DNA of 64,000 nucleotides from Halorubellus litoreus (GCF_037081675.1 NZ_JAZAQL010000002.1:558001-622000); one strand, 5' to 3'. Positions 45,769 to 55,006 are shown, counted from the first letter of the stretch. Numbers and translations are program-made. Notes: generated from the letters alone by a model not told the origin.

Positions 45769-45777
45769 ACTTATTCC
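45769..45777 (+). promoter_or_regulatory. Box A promoter element of the flippase gene
   Basis: acttattcc is centred about 27 nt before the GTG at 45800, and argues against longer N-termini that the open frame would allow. Confidence 0.55.
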
Positions 45778-45799
45778 GTCCACCGCGAAAGCCACGGGC

Positions 45800-47455
45800 G
45801 TGACAGCGGACGCGACCGCGGAAGCGGGCGAGGACCCGGCGGACGAGCGCGACTCCACGGCCAGTGCGACCGGCCGTGACGACGTCCCCGGCGACGACAC
45901 CGCCCCCTGCGACGGCGACGATGTCGCGCCGAGCGACGCGGTCGTCGAAGCGCGCCTGGAGGACGCGCTCGAACGCGTCGCACACGGCGCAACCGTCTCC
46001 GTCCCCGGTATCCTCGCCGAACGCGGACTGTCGGTCGCGTTCACCGCCGCGCTCACGAACGGGTTCGGCGCTGCCGCGTACGGCGTGTTCGCGCTCGCAC
46101 GACGCAGCCAGGCGTACCTCCTGCACCTCGCGTTCGGGTTCAACAGCGGGCTCAGTCGCTTCCTCCCGAACGCCGACGACGACGCCGAGCGCGACGCCAT
46201 CGTCACGTTCGCAGCCCTCCTCCTGTTCGGCGTCTCGACCCTGTTCGGCGCGGCACTCTACGTCGCCACGCCCACCATCGTCGACCTCGTCGAGGTCGGC
46301 CGCGAAGGCCAGTTCGGCGCGCTCCTGCGCGTGTTCGCCATCGGCCTCCCCGCCGCCGCGTGGCTGTTCACGGTCAGTGGCATCCTCCGCGGCCTCGAAG
46401 CGGTCGTCCCGCTCACGCTCACGATGCGCGTCGGCGTCCCGGTCGCGCACCTCGCGGTCGCCGGCCTCGGCGTCCTCGTCTTCGACGACGTCGTCCTCGT
46501 CGCCGCCGGCGTCGTCACTGCGAGCGCGCTCGTCGGCACCGTCGCGATGGCGTGGTTCGCCCGCGACCGCGGCATCCGACCGCGCGTCCGCGGCCCCGAC
46601 GTCCGCGCGCTCTGGACGCGGTACGTCCGGTACACGTTCCCGCTGTTCCTCGGCGGGTTCGCGACCGTCACGCAACGCCTCGGGTTCTACCCGCTCATCG
46701 CGTGGTTCCTCACGGGCCTCGCCGGCGGCGTGTTCGCCGTCGGCGTCCTCGTCGGGTCCCTCGTCAGACTCCCGCTGAACGCCATCAACCAGTTCATCCC
46801 GCCCGTCGCCGCGGAACTCAACGAGGAGGGCTACGACCGCGCACTCAGCCGTCTCTACCACGTCACGAGCCGGATGGTGCTCGTCGGCGTCACCGCCGCC
46901 GCCGTCCCCGTCGTCGTCTACCGCCGCGAACTCATGGCGCTGTTCGGCGAGGCGTTCGTCCCGCACGCCGACCTCCTCGCGGGGTTCGTCGTCGCGCAGT
47001 ACGTCGCGTGCGCCGCCGGGAGCGTCGGCATCCTCCTCATGATGACGGACAACCAGCGCGCGCTCCTCGTCGTGAACTCCCTCATCACCGCCGGACTCGT
47101 CGTCGTCGCCATCCCCCTCACCGCGAACTACGGCCTCCCCGGGCTCGTCGGGACGTACGTCCTCATGCTCACGCTGAACAACGTCCTCGAGGTCGTCGTC
47201 CTCTACTACCTCGAGGGCCTCCAACCGTTGACGCGCCGGCACGGGTACACGCTCGTCGCCGCCGTCCCGCTCGGGGCCGTCGCCATCGCGGCCCGCGCCA
47301 GCCTCCCCGGCGCCCTCGGTATCGCCGTCGGCGCCCTCGGCGGCCTCGCCGGCTACGCAGCGACGCTCCGCTGGCTCGGGTTCACGCCCGTCGAACGTCG
47401 CCTCGTCGGCACGCTCACCGACCGCTACCGGCAAGCGCTCGCCGACCTCACCTGA
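45800..47455 (+). CDS. Polysaccharide biosynthesis flippase (MOP superfamily, RfbX/Wzx-like)
   Basis: The product is 551 residues. After a 75-residue acidic cytoplasmic N-terminus come about 14 transmembrane helices in the MATE/Wzx arrangement. Family-like segments are ERGLSVAFTAALTNGFGAAAY, LARRSQAYLLHLAFGFNSGL, FPLFLGGFATVTQRLGFYPL and LPLNAINQFIPPVAAELNEEG. Such proteins flip lipid-linked glycans for surface polysaccharide or S-layer glycosylation. The GTG at 45800 is chosen from the box A. The gene 6 nt downstream is probably co-transcribed. Confidence 0.85.
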   Translation: MTADATAEAGEDPADERDSTASATGRDDVPGDDTAPCDGDDVAPSDAVVEARLEDALERVAHGATVSVPGILAERGLSVAFTAALTNGFGAAAYGVFALARRSQAYLLHLAFGFNSGLSRFLPNADDDAERDAIVTFAALLLFGVSTLFGAALYVATPTIVDLVEVGREGQFGALLRVFAIGLPAAAWLFTVSGILRGLEAVVPLTLTMRVGVPVAHLAVAGLGVLVFDDVVLVAAGVVTASALVGTVAMAWFARDRGIRPRVRGPDVRALWTRYVRYTFPLFLGGFATVTQRLGFYPLIAWFLTGLAGGVFAVGVLVGSLVRLPLNAINQFIPPVAAELNEEGYDRALSRLYHVTSRMVLVGVTAAAVPVVVYRRELMALFGEAFVPHADLLAGFVVAQYVACAAGSVGILLMMTDNQRALLVVNSLITAGLVVVAIPLTANYGLPGLVGTYVLMLTLNNVLEVVVLYYLEGLQPLTRRHGYTLVAAVPLGAVAIAARASLPGALGIAVGALGGLAGYAATLRWLGFTPVERRLVGTLTDRYRQALADLT

Positions 47456-47461
47456 CCGACC

Positions 47462-48262
47462 ATGCCCGGACCCACTCCAGCCCGCGACGCGACCGCGTTC
47501 GACCCGACGCACGCGCTCGTCGTCGCGACGGACGCGGACGCCACCGTCGAGGCTCGCGCGACCGCCGACGCCGTGGACGCGGTCCTCGACCACGCGGACA
47601 CCGTCGCGGTCGCCGTCGACCGCCCCATGCTCGCCGACGAGCACCCCGCGGTCGCCGACGACCTCCGAACCGCGTTCGCGAGCACCGAGGCCACCAGTGA
47701 CGCCACTGGCGGCGGTGCTCGACCGCTCCGCGCACCGGTCCACGAGGTCCGGGACGCGCTCGCGTCGCTCCTGGCGCTCTCGTGCGTGCATCGGTTCGTC
47801 GCCGTCGAACGACTCGACGCGTTCCGGGACGACCGGCGCGTCCTCGCGTACGTCCCCGACCACGGGCAGTTCCGCGTCGACGCGCACGCGACCACCGACC
47901 GCGACGCGCTCCGCGCGGCCGTCGATGACGCCCTCGCCGCGGCGCCGGCGGGACTGCTCCCCGCCCGACCGCTCGCCGACTGGACCGCCGCGGGCACGCG
48001 CCACGTCCTCGAACCGCCGTCGCTGTGCGTCGACGACGCGTGCTTCGACCTCGGCGCGCTCGAACGCGTCCACCTCGACGCCGACGACCGGGTCGTCGAA
48101 CTCGCGTGGCGGGTCGACGACGGACTCGTCGCTCGCGCGCTCGACGCGCTCGGCCCGTCGCGCCCCGACCGGTTCCGGTTCGACTCCGCGAACCGGTACG
48201 CGGACGTCGCCGCCGCGTTCCGCACCGTCGCCGACGCCCTCGACGTCACCGCGACCGAGTGA
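47462..48262 (+). CDS. Uncharacterised soluble haloarchaeal protein, co-transcribed with the flippase
   Basis: The protein is 266 residues and Asp/Ala-rich, without a signal peptide. Segments such as THALVVATDADATVEARATADAV, FVAVERLDAFRDDRRVLAYVP and FDLGALERVHLDADDRVVEL suggest an alpha/beta fold. I do not recognise it. It starts 7 nt after the flippase stop, so the two are almost certainly one transcript and may work together. No glycosyltransferase motif is visible. Confidence 0.65.
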   Translation: MPGPTPARDATAFDPTHALVVATDADATVEARATADAVDAVLDHADTVAVAVDRPMLADEHPAVADDLRTAFASTEATSDATGGGARPLRAPVHEVRDALASLLALSCVHRFVAVERLDAFRDDRRVLAYVPDHGQFRVDAHATTDRDALRAAVDDALAAAPAGLLPARPLADWTAAGTRHVLEPPSLCVDDACFDLGALERVHLDADDRVVELAWRVDDGLVARALDALGPSRPDRFRFDSANRYADVAAAFRTVADALDVTATE

Positions 48263-48341
48263 GGCCGTCGGAGTGCTCGCGTCGGCGGTGGCGACGCCCG
48301 CAAGCGCAAGGTACGAACCGCTGGCTCCCATTCGGGGAGAC

Positions 48342-49370
48342 GTGCATCGACGCCGCGTCCTCGCTATCTGTTTCGTCGCCGTCGCGCTCGCCGCCGTCGC
48401 CGCGCCCGCGCTCGGGCACGTCCCGGCGTTCTCGACGGACAACGACGACCCGGGGAACGCGACGTACGTCGACGACCCCGCGAAGTCGTGGTCGTTCTAC
48501 GACCGCGTCGACGCGAACGAGAGCGCGTACTACCGGACGTACCTCGACGCCGGTGACCGCCTCCAGGTGAGCACGTTCACGCCGCGAGCCACCGGGTTCG
48601 AGCCGGGGTTCGTCGTCATGAGTCCCGCGCTGAACGGCACCGACGGCGTCCCCTCGCAGGTCGAGGTCCCCGAGGGCTACGGCGCCAGGGTCGTGGAACC
48701 CGAGCCGTCGGGTGACGCGGAGTACGAGCCGTTCACGCCCGCGGCGCTCTACCGGACCGCGGAACTGAACGCGACCGTCGACACCGCCGGGACGTACTAC
48801 GTCGCCGCGTACGACCCCGACCGTGGCGCGGGCGCGGTCGGCGTCGTCGTCGGCTACCAGGAGTCCTTCGGCGTCGAGGAGTACGTCACCGTCCCGCTGG
48901 ACCGGCCGCGCATCCACGAGTGGGAGGGCCAGCCCGCGTGGTTCGTGTACGGCCCCATCCTCCTCGGCGCGCTCGCGACCCTCGGCGCGTTCGCGTGGTG
49001 GACGACCGACGGGAGCGAGGACGACGCTCGCGGCGCCGGCGGGGACGGCGGCACGCGAACGACGCGCTCGGTCGTGCTCGCGGTCGCGTCGGCGCTCTAC
49101 GGCGGCGGCGTCGCCGGCGTCGCCGTCCAGACCACCGTCGCGGCGAGCGTCGCCGGGCTCACGACCGGTGTCCTCGTCACGCTCGCGTTCGTCGCGATAC
49201 CCGCACTCCTCGGCTGGTACCTGCTCGGGCGCGCCATCGACGACGAGTCGCCCTCGCGCGCTCGACGCGGTACGCTCCTCGCGGTCGCACTCCTCGGCGT
49301 CGGCACCTGGGCGGGGTTCGTCGTCGGCCCCGCGCTCGTCGTCCTCGCCGCCGGCCTTCCCGCGGAATAA
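48342..49370 (+). CDS. Exported membrane-anchored protein with C-terminal helices
   Basis: The product is 342 residues. A signal peptide (RRRVLAICFVAVALAAVAAP, residues 3-22) leads to a 190-residue extracellular beta-rich domain (KSWSFYDRVDANESAYYRTYL, GFEPGFVVMSP, GTYYVAAYDPDRG). Four hydrophobic helices follow (WFVYGPILLGALATLGAFAW onward). This layout resembles other haloarchaeal envelope proteins of unknown role. The GTG at 48342 begins right before the signal peptide; no good ATG exists nearby. Confidence 0.7.
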   Translation: MHRRRVLAICFVAVALAAVAAPALGHVPAFSTDNDDPGNATYVDDPAKSWSFYDRVDANESAYYRTYLDAGDRLQVSTFTPRATGFEPGFVVMSPALNGTDGVPSQVEVPEGYGARVVEPEPSGDAEYEPFTPAALYRTAELNATVDTAGTYYVAAYDPDRGAGAVGVVVGYQESFGVEEYVTVPLDRPRIHEWEGQPAWFVYGPILLGALATLGAFAWWTTDGSEDDARGAGGDGGTRTTRSVVLAVASALYGGGVAGVAVQTTVAASVAGLTTGVLVTLAFVAIPALLGWYLLGRAIDDESPSRARRGTLLAVALLGVGTWAGFVVGPALVVLAAGLPAE

Positions 49371-49391
49371 CGCTCGCTGCCAGGCTGCGCG

Positions 49392-50282
49392 CTACTGGCC
49401 GACGCGGTGGACGTCGCTCACGCTCGCGTCCGCGTCGACGGTCGCGACGAGTCGTTCGTCGCCCGCAGTGACCGTCACCTCGACGCGCGGCGGGTCGCGG
49501 GACACCACGGCGACCTCGGGGAGGTCGATCGCGGACCACACCGCCCACGACGGCAGTTCGCTCACGTCGAACCCGTGCTCGAAGAGGAACCCGCGCGTTC
49601 CCGGATGCATGAACGCCGGCGTGACGGGCGCCGTTCGCACCGACCCGCCGCAGCGACCGCACGTGAACTCGACGTGCGCGGGGTACGTCGCGAACGGCCG
49701 GTCGTCGTCGTCGAGGACGAGCAGTCCGGTCGTGCGTCCCGCACAGATGTGGCAGAACCCGTCGAGGACGCCGTCGACGACGTGACTCATCCACCGGTCG
49801 AACGCCAGCGGGAGCTCGTCCGCGTCGAACTGGTCGAGACTCCCGGGCGGGAACGAGAACTCGTTGAACCACTCCTCGCACTCGCGACAGGACAACGTCG
49901 CGGTCTCCTCGGCGTACGCCGCCTCGAGAGGCCCGTCGCACAGCGGGCACTCGCCGGGCACCGCGATGGCGTCGACGGACGCGTTCGCGGTGTACGTCCC
50001 GGCGTACATCGCACCGACGATCTGTCGACCCGCGTACGTCAGCTCGTAGCCGTCGTCGGTCTTCCGGACGAACGACCCGACGAGCTTCCGGAGGTGGTAG
50101 TTGAACCGCCCGGAATCCTCGGTGCCGACGCGCTCGCGGAGGTCGCTGAACGACCGCGCGTCGTCCGGCGTCTCCCCGAGCGCTCGCAGGATACCGATGC
50201 GCGTGTCGTCGCCGAGGAGCGCGAACGTCTCCTCCGGCGACCGGCGCTCCACCGCAAACTCGCCGCTGGAACCGTCGTTCAT
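49392..50282 (-). CDS. ArsR-like winged-helix regulator with zinc ribbons
   Basis: The product is 296 residues. The N-terminal winged helix (about 15-95) has ETFALLGDDTRIGILRALGE, then FSDLRERVGTEDSGRFNYHLRKLVG and DGYELTYAGRQIVGAM. The rest carries four CxxC pairs (CPLC, CREC, CHIC, CGRC), enough for two zinc ribbons, embedded in a DUF7351-like C-terminal region. The combination is common among haloarchaeal regulators. Its ligand and targets are unknown. A 27-bp repeat lies just upstream of its start. Confidence 0.82.
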   Translation of the reverse strand: MNDGSSGEFAVERRSPEETFALLGDDTRIGILRALGETPDDARSFSDLRERVGTEDSGRFNYHLRKLVGSFVRKTDDGYELTYAGRQIVGAMYAGTYTANASVDAIAVPGECPLCDGPLEAAYAEETATLSCRECEEWFNEFSFPPGSLDQFDADELPLAFDRWMSHVVDGVLDGFCHICAGRTTGLLVLDDDDRPFATYPAHVEFTCGRCGGSVRTAPVTPAFMHPGTRGFLFEHGFDVSELPSWAVWSAIDLPEVAVVSRDPPRVEVTVTAGDERLVATVDADASVSDVHRVGQ

Positions 50283-50317
50283 AGTATCAGTTCGCCGCCA
50301 GAGACCATCTCCGTATC

Positions 50318-50371
50318 GGGTGCACTGCTCGCGTCCCACACACCGGGTACACTGCTCGCGTTCCACACACC
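50318..50371. repeat. 27-bp tandem repeat, 2 full copies plus a partial one, upstream of the ArsR-like gene
   Basis: Units start at 50318 and 50345 (gggtgcactgctcgcgtccc and gggtacactgctcgcgttcc), with a degenerate third start at 50372. They lie 36-90 bp before the regulator's ATG, where an operator would be expected. Confidence 0.88.
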
Positions 50372-50538
50372 GAGTGCACGGCACGGGTCGCGCGACCGCG
50401 ACCGATAGCGCCGTCGCTTCGCGCGAGTCCGGCCACGGTGGACCGGCAGCGCTCGCGCTCTCGGGTGGTGGGTTCGTGACGAGTCGCCCCGTCAGAAATC
50501 GTATCTTCGTCGCCCAGAGGGCGGGTCGAAGACCGTAG

Positions 50539-50733
50539 TTACAGACGCGTCAGGTTCGTCGCGCGCGGACCCTTGTCCGCCTGCTCGATGCTGAACTCGA
50601 CCTTCTGCCCCTCCTCGAGGTCCGGACCGCCAACGTCTTCCATGTGGAAGAACACGTCGTCGTCCGCGTCGTCAGTCGAAATGAAACCGTAGCCGCCAGT
50701 GTCGTTGAAGAAATCAACTTCGCCTTCTGCCAT
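50539..50733 (-). CDS. cspA: Cold-shock domain protein
   Basis: The protein is 64 residues, one OB-fold. RNP1 is GYGFIS and RNP2 is VFFHM (DVFFHMEDV), binding single-stranded RNA or DNA as an RNA chaperone. The final KGPRATNLTRL is standard. Length is normal. A box A (cttaatg on the minus strand, near 50763) lies about 30 nt before the ATG. It stands alone and would be expected to be highly expressed. Confidence 0.95.
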   Translation of the reverse strand: MAEGEVDFFNDTGGYGFISTDDADDDVFFHMEDVGGPDLEEGQKVEFSIEQADKGPRATNLTRL

Positions 50734-50807
50734 TGCGACCAGACACAATCCCGGGACCACATTAAGACTTGCGAGGGACGTGGTACCACGACCATCGGCG
50801 GATGTGG

Positions 50808-51905
50808 TCATCGGCCGCCGCAGCGGTCGCGGACGAACGCGCGGTGGTCGGCTTCGATGCGTTCGCGTTCGGCGGGCGTGGCGTCCTCGTGCCAGAGGCC
50901 GAAGCACGCCATCGCGCCGACGCGGTTCCCGAACTCGTAGAACGCCATGCGCTCGCGGACGGCGTCCGTGAACGCCCAGTCGTCGTCGCGAGCAGACGCG
51001 TACGCGTCCCGGAACGCCCGTCGGCGCGCGTCGAGCGTGGCGTCGTCGGGGTCGTCGGCGTCGAGCAGGTGGAACTCGACGGACGCGAGGTTGCTCGCGG
51101 GTTCCGCGGCTGAGAGGTTCGCCCAGTCGAGAACGGCGTTCGTCGCACCCGTGCCGGGGTCGACGAGCAGGTTCCCGTAGCGGTAGTCCCAGTGGCAGTA
51201 CCGCGGGTCGTCCGCGGGCGGGAGCGTCGGTATCGTGCGTTCGACGTGCTCGCGGAGGGTCGGTATCAGGTCCGCGAACCGCTCGCGGTCCTCGGTGACG
51301 CCCGGGAAGTACCCGCCGTCGTCGAGCGACTCGATGGCTTCCAGACAGCCGTCGCGAGCCTTCTCCAGGCCGTCGGCGTAGCGTGGGTCGTCGTCGGTGT
51401 CGAGGACGGCGAGGTCGTCGTCGCGGACGCCGACGGTGCCGGCGGCGGGGAGCGTCCCGAGGTCGTGGAGCGCCGCGAGGTTCTCGCCGGCCGCCCGGAG
51501 CACGCGAGCGACCGCGTCCTCGTCCAGGACGTCCGCGCGGCCTTCGAGCGCCTCTCCGGGGACGTGCTCCATGAGGTAGAACGGCGCTGGGAGCGCGTCG
51601 TGCGCGTCGCAGTACCCGTAGACGTCGGGGACCGGGATCGTCGTCTCGCCGCCGACGTGCTCGAGCAGTCGCGGTTCGGCGCGCGCGACCTCGGCGGCCA
51701 CCCAGTCGTTCGTCGTCGCCTTCAGGACGACGCGACGGCCGTTCGCGGGCGTCGCGACGTCGAGGGTCGCCACGAAGTCCGTGCCCTCGTCTACGCGCGC
51801 GACGCGCTCGACCGTCCACGCCGGCCGCAGCTCGCCGACCATCTCACGGACGGCCTCGTCCGAGACGTCCGCGTCCGCTCGCGTCCACTCGTCGGTCACG
51901 TCCAC
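50808..51905 (-). CDS. Aminoglycoside-phosphotransferase-family (APH) kinase-like protein
   Basis: The product is about 365 residues with the choline kinase/APH fold. The catalytic loop is HWDYRYGNLLVD (H-x-D-x4-N) and the Mg-binding motif is VLDWANLSAAEP. The lysine of the N-lobe is likely in RRVVLKATTND. Such proteins phosphorylate small molecules; resistance to aminoglycosides should not be assumed. The start is uncertain: GTG at 51905 (VDVTDEW) is plausible, but the frame extends to 51962 and no box A decides between them. Confidence 0.82.
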   Translation of the reverse strand: MDVTDEWTRADADVSDEAVREMVGELRPAWTVERVARVDEGTDFVATLDVATPANGRRVVLKATTNDWVAAEVARAEPRLLEHVGGETTIPVPDVYGYCDAHDALPAPFYLMEHVPGEALEGRADVLDEDAVARVLRAAGENLAALHDLGTLPAAGTVGVRDDDLAVLDTDDDPRYADGLEKARDGCLEAIESLDDGGYFPGVTEDRERFADLIPTLREHVERTIPTLPPADDPRYCHWDYRYGNLLVDPGTGATNAVLDWANLSAAEPASNLASVEFHLLDADDPDDATLDARRRAFRDAYASARDDDWAFTDAVRERMAFYEFGNRVGAMACFGLWHEDATPAERERIEADHRAFVRDRCGGR

Positions 51906-51999
51906 ACTCGCGGCCCTCGCACACACGAAGCTACCGGTGGTCTGCGAGTCGTTCACTCGCATCCCCGACGGCGGCCGGCGGGTGCGCAGCGGAGCGGCG

Positions 52000-52584
52000 T
52001 CAGTCGCCGGCCGTAGAGGCTGCCCGGTAGCGCGGGTGGTCGTCGACGCGGGCGTACTCCACGACGTCGGTCCCGAGTGCCTCGACGCGCTCGGCGACGT
52101 CGTCGTCGGCGATGCCGTCCGCTCGTACCGTCGAGTGCGAGGACGGGACCGCGACCTCGACGGGGAGCGTCCACGCGTTCAGGGTGCGTGCGACCGTCCG
52201 GAGGTGCGCGAGCGCGCTCCCCGGGAACCGCCCGCCAGCGACCTCGACGAGGCCGACGGTCTTCCCGCCGAACTCGTCGCGTCCGAGGTAATCGAGGGCG
52301 TTCTTGAGGACGCCCGAGTACGACCCGTGATAGTTCGGCGTGCCGAGGAGGACGGCGTCCGCGCCCGCGACGACCTCGCGGAGGGTCGTCGCGTCGCCGA
52401 CGTCGGGCGCGTCGGCGTCGAACGGCGGGAGGTCGTACGCGTCCAGGTCCACGAGCCGGGTGTCGGCGCCACGGTCGCGGGCGGCCGCGAGCGCCGCGCG
52501 GAGGACGACCTTCGTCTTGCTCGCGTCGCGTCGACTCCCGCACACGGCGACCACGGTAGGCGCGTCAGTTCCGAGTATCGTCAT
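52000..52584 (-). CDS. NADPH-dependent FMN reductase family protein
   Basis: The protein is 194 residues with a flavodoxin-like fold. The FMN phosphate loop is CGSRRDASKTKVVL near the N-terminus. The isoalloxazine-binding LLGTPNYHGSYSGVLKNALDYL is diagnostic, and GGKTVGLVEVAGG follows. It probably reduces FMN or quinones using NAD(P)H, in redox protection. Length and motifs are complete. The gene stands alone, 144 nt downstream of the MscS-like gene. Confidence 0.88.
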   Translation of the reverse strand: MTILGTDAPTVVAVCGSRRDASKTKVVLRAALAAARDRGADTRLVDLDAYDLPPFDADAPDVGDATTLREVVAGADAVLLGTPNYHGSYSGVLKNALDYLGRDEFGGKTVGLVEVAGGRFPGSALAHLRTVARTLNAWTLPVEVAVPSSHSTVRADGIADDDVAERVEALGTDVVEYARVDDHPRYRAASTAGD

Positions 52585-52727
52585 GTCTCGTTGTTCCGTC
52601 GGGACCGAGTTAAGCGGGCGCTGAAACCACGTATTGTACGAAAACGAACACGCAAGACGGGAGCCGGTCGGAACGCGACGCGGATGGAGTCGGTCGAGCC
52701 GACTGCGGTCCGTCGAGTCGAACGCGG

Positions 52728-53474
52728 TCAGTCCTGGTCGACGTCCGCGTCGGTGCCGCCGTCGGTGTGGCCGGCGGCCATCGCCGGCTCGGAGCCCCCG
52801 ATCCAGCCGTCGATGTTCTCCGCGACGTAGTCCTTCCCGCCCCAGCCGAACGCGATGCCGAGCGCGAGCGCGACGCCGACCGCGATGCCGAGCGAGATGG
52901 ATTCGGCGAACGTGAACAGGATGTCGACCGCGACGCCCATCGTGTCCAGGCCGATGACGATGGCGATGAAGTACAGGAACAGCCGGGTGCCGTCCGCGAA
53001 CCAGCCCGTGTACCGGCTCTCGGTGACGGTCTCGGTGCGGCCGATGGCGTCGGCGAGGAAGTCCGCGAGCACGAACCCGACGACGATGATGAGTGCGCCC
53101 GCGACGAACGACGGCAGGTACGACACCGCGGTGGCGACCCACTCGGAGAGCAACTCGACGGCGAGCACGTCCGACGCCGCGAGGATCGCCACTGCGTACA
53201 CGAACCACGCCGTCACGCGCCCGAACGCGCTGGAGACGGCGTCTTCGGTGCCGCCGAGCATCCGGCCGAGCGGCGTCTTCAGGACCGCCCGGTCCATCTC
53301 GAGGCGGTCCGCGAGTTGCGCGACGACGCGGAACGCGATACGGCCGACGAACCACCCGACGAGGAGGATGAGGAGCGCGCCGACGAGCCGTGGCGCGAAC
53401 TCGACGATGCTCGCGATGGTGTCGTCTATCGTCTGGTCGAGACCGGTCTGTAGGATTACTAGTTCCAGTGCCAT
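52728..53474 (-). CDS. MscS-related membrane protein (conserved TM-helix family)
   Basis: The product is 248 residues. Five hydrophobic helices carry the repeated conserved TM-helix pattern RLVGALLILLVGWFVGRIAF and SFVAGALIIVVGFVLADFLA, seen in small-conductance mechanosensitive-channel-related proteins. The last helix (LGIAVGVALALGIAFGWGGKDY) resembles the pore helix, but the cytoplasmic beta domain of true MscS is missing. An osmotic role is likely but not proven. A box A (ccaaataacc on the minus strand) lies about 28 nt before the ATG at 53474. Confidence 0.8.
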   Translation of the reverse strand: MALELVILQTGLDQTIDDTIASIVEFAPRLVGALLILLVGWFVGRIAFRVVAQLADRLEMDRAVLKTPLGRMLGGTEDAVSSAFGRVTAWFVYAVAILAASDVLAVELLSEWVATAVSYLPSFVAGALIIVVGFVLADFLADAIGRTETVTESRYTGWFADGTRLFLYFIAIVIGLDTMGVAVDILFTFAESISLGIAVGVALALGIAFGWGGKDYVAENIDGWIGGSEPAMAAGHTDGGTDADVDQD

Positions 53475-53811
53475 GAAGAGGTGTTGCGTGGAGCGAGAAT
53501 GGTTATTTGGCCGTTACGGCAGTCCAGGGGCTGCATGAGCCGCCCCGGTTCTGCGCTCTCGTCCCGCGACGGAGAACTCTCGGAGTATCGCCTGTCCGAC
53601 AGGACTGCGACAATTGAATGACCACATTACCGCGAGCGGACGCGACCGCGTCCACGGCCGACGTCGTTCGACGAACCGCTGACGGGAGCGCGCAGTGGCC
53701 GGCTCCAGAGTGCCTCGTGAGGGCTGCTGGCAATGCTCTTCGTTCTCGCAGGCCGAGACCCACCGTGTGTAGGGATGTCGACGCGACGCGTCTCTCTAGT
53801 CGTGACCCACC
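53475..53811. other. 337-bp gap between divergent MscS-like and DUF998 genes
   Basis: It holds the MscS-like promoter (53498-53507). A weakly AT-rich spot (gcgacaattgaatgaccac, 53606-53624) might start a transcript, but the 65-codon frame after it is Arg/Pro-rich and not convincing. Nothing else is seen. Confidence 0.45.
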
Positions 53812-54456
53812 ATGACCGAAACCACATTCCGCGAAGTCATCCCCACTGAATCGACCACGGGTACGGTTCGAGCGCAGCGGCGCGCTGGGGTCATCCTCGC
53901 TGTCCTCTCCGCGCAGTTCATGACGGCCATCATGCTCGCCGCCGCGATGGTTCCCGGGTACGACTTCGGCGCGAGCGCCATCAGCGACCTCGGCGTGTTC
54001 CCAGAGACGGCGTGGCTGTTCAACGCCTCGCTCGTCCTCGTCGGCCTCCTGAACGTCGCCGGCGGGTACTACTACTACCGAGTGCACGGGAAGCGCTGGC
54101 TCTTCGGCGTCTTCGTGCTCGCGGGCCTCGGCGCCGTCGTCGCGGGAGCGGTGCCGCTCGACGCCGGTGACCTCCACAGTCTCGGCGCGCTCTTCGCGTT
54201 CCTGTTCTTCAACGTGCAGGCGATCGGCGCCGGCACGCAGGTACGGGGCGCGATGCGGTACGCGTCCGTCCTCGCCGGCGTCGTCGGCATCGCGTTCCTC
54301 GGCGTCATGATCGTCGGCGACGCCGGGAACCCCGCGGTCTTCGGCGCCATCAACCACGGCGGCGCCGAGCGAATGATCGTCTACCCCGCGATGCTGTGGC
54401 TCGTCGCCTTCGGCGGCTACCTGCTCGGCCGCGGCGAAAGCACCACCGTCGTCTGA
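53812..54456 (+). CDS. DUF998 family membrane protein
   Basis: The protein is 214 residues with six transmembrane helices. The DUF998 pattern is clear: YDFGASAISDLGVFPETAWLF after the first helix, LNVAGGYYYYRVHGKRWLFG, then AVPLDAGDLHSLGALFAFLFF and the last helices with ERMIVYPAMLWLVAFGGYLLG. The conserved H and D in HSLGALFAF are typical. Function unknown. The ATG at 53812 starts an acidic cytoplasmic stretch of about 28 residues. Confidence 0.88.
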   Translation: MTETTFREVIPTESTTGTVRAQRRAGVILAVLSAQFMTAIMLAAAMVPGYDFGASAISDLGVFPETAWLFNASLVLVGLLNVAGGYYYYRVHGKRWLFGVFVLAGLGAVVAGAVPLDAGDLHSLGALFAFLFFNVQAIGAGTQVRGAMRYASVLAGVVGIAFLGVMIVGDAGNPAVFGAINHGGAERMIVYPAMLWLVAFGGYLLGRGESTTVV

Positions 54457-54606
54457 GCGTCATCGCGGACGGACCACGACAACCCTGGTCCCTCTGTTTC
54501 GCCGATTCAGTGACTAGAAGGCAGGATTACACTTTCACTTCGCGCTATCGCCAACGGTGCCGATGGTGTGGGTTCGACCGCGATAGCGCGACCGCTGGCG
54601 CGGTCG

Positions 54607-55000
54607 TCAGCGCTCGGTCACTCGCTCGTACCGGTCCGCCATCCGGTCGAAGAACGCGAGCGAGAGTGCGACGCTGCACGCGACGTCGACGGCCGTCCGC
54701 AACGGCTGGCGTCGCAGTGCGGCCCGGAGCACGAACAGGTTCAGCGGGGCGCCGACCGCGAGCAGCGCCACGTCGCCAGGCGAGTCCCGCAGCCCGGCGG
54801 CAAGCCAGTCGCGTTCGCCGCGCACGACGCGAGTCGCCCACGCGGCGTCGTCGTCGGGTTCGTCGAACAGGAGCGGTTGCGCGCCGACGAACGCGAGCAC
54901 GACCCCCAGCAGCCGGCGGTCGCGTCGGTACACCGCCAGCACGAACACGGGACAGGACGCGGCCCAGGAGACCTTCGTCGTGCGGTTCCTGCGTCGGCAT
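54607..55000 (-). pseudogene. DUF6653-like protein with a probable frameshift near its 5' end
   Basis: On the minus strand one frame encodes a recognisable DUF6653-like body, with TTKVSWAASCPVFVLAVYRR, then RDRRLLGVVLAFVGAQPLLF and AWATRVVRGERDWLAAGL, ending in LSLAFFDRMADRYERVTER at 54607. This frame has no ATG upstream. The obvious ATG at 55000 (MPTQE), 6 nt after the stop of the DUF4260 gene, is one base out of frame. A one-base indel just after that ATG would give a complete protein of about 130 residues. A GTG at 54948 in the correct frame could also start a shortened form. Identity and frameshift are inferred by eye. Confidence 0.55.
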
Positions 55001-55006
55001 TGTCGA

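Noticed and set aside
45290..45799. Longer N-terminus for the flippase
   Set aside because: The added residues are Arg/Thr-rich, overlap the small membrane gene and include the box A; the GTG at 45800 fits promoter spacing.
50808..51905. Reading the APH-fold protein as an aminoglycoside resistance gene
   Set aside because: Only the general kinase motifs are seen; the family phosphorylates many small molecules and the context gives no link to antibiotics.
53618..53815. 65-codon frame between the MscS-like and DUF998 genes
   Set aside because: No box A at the right distance, Arg/Pro-rich second half and no family resemblance.
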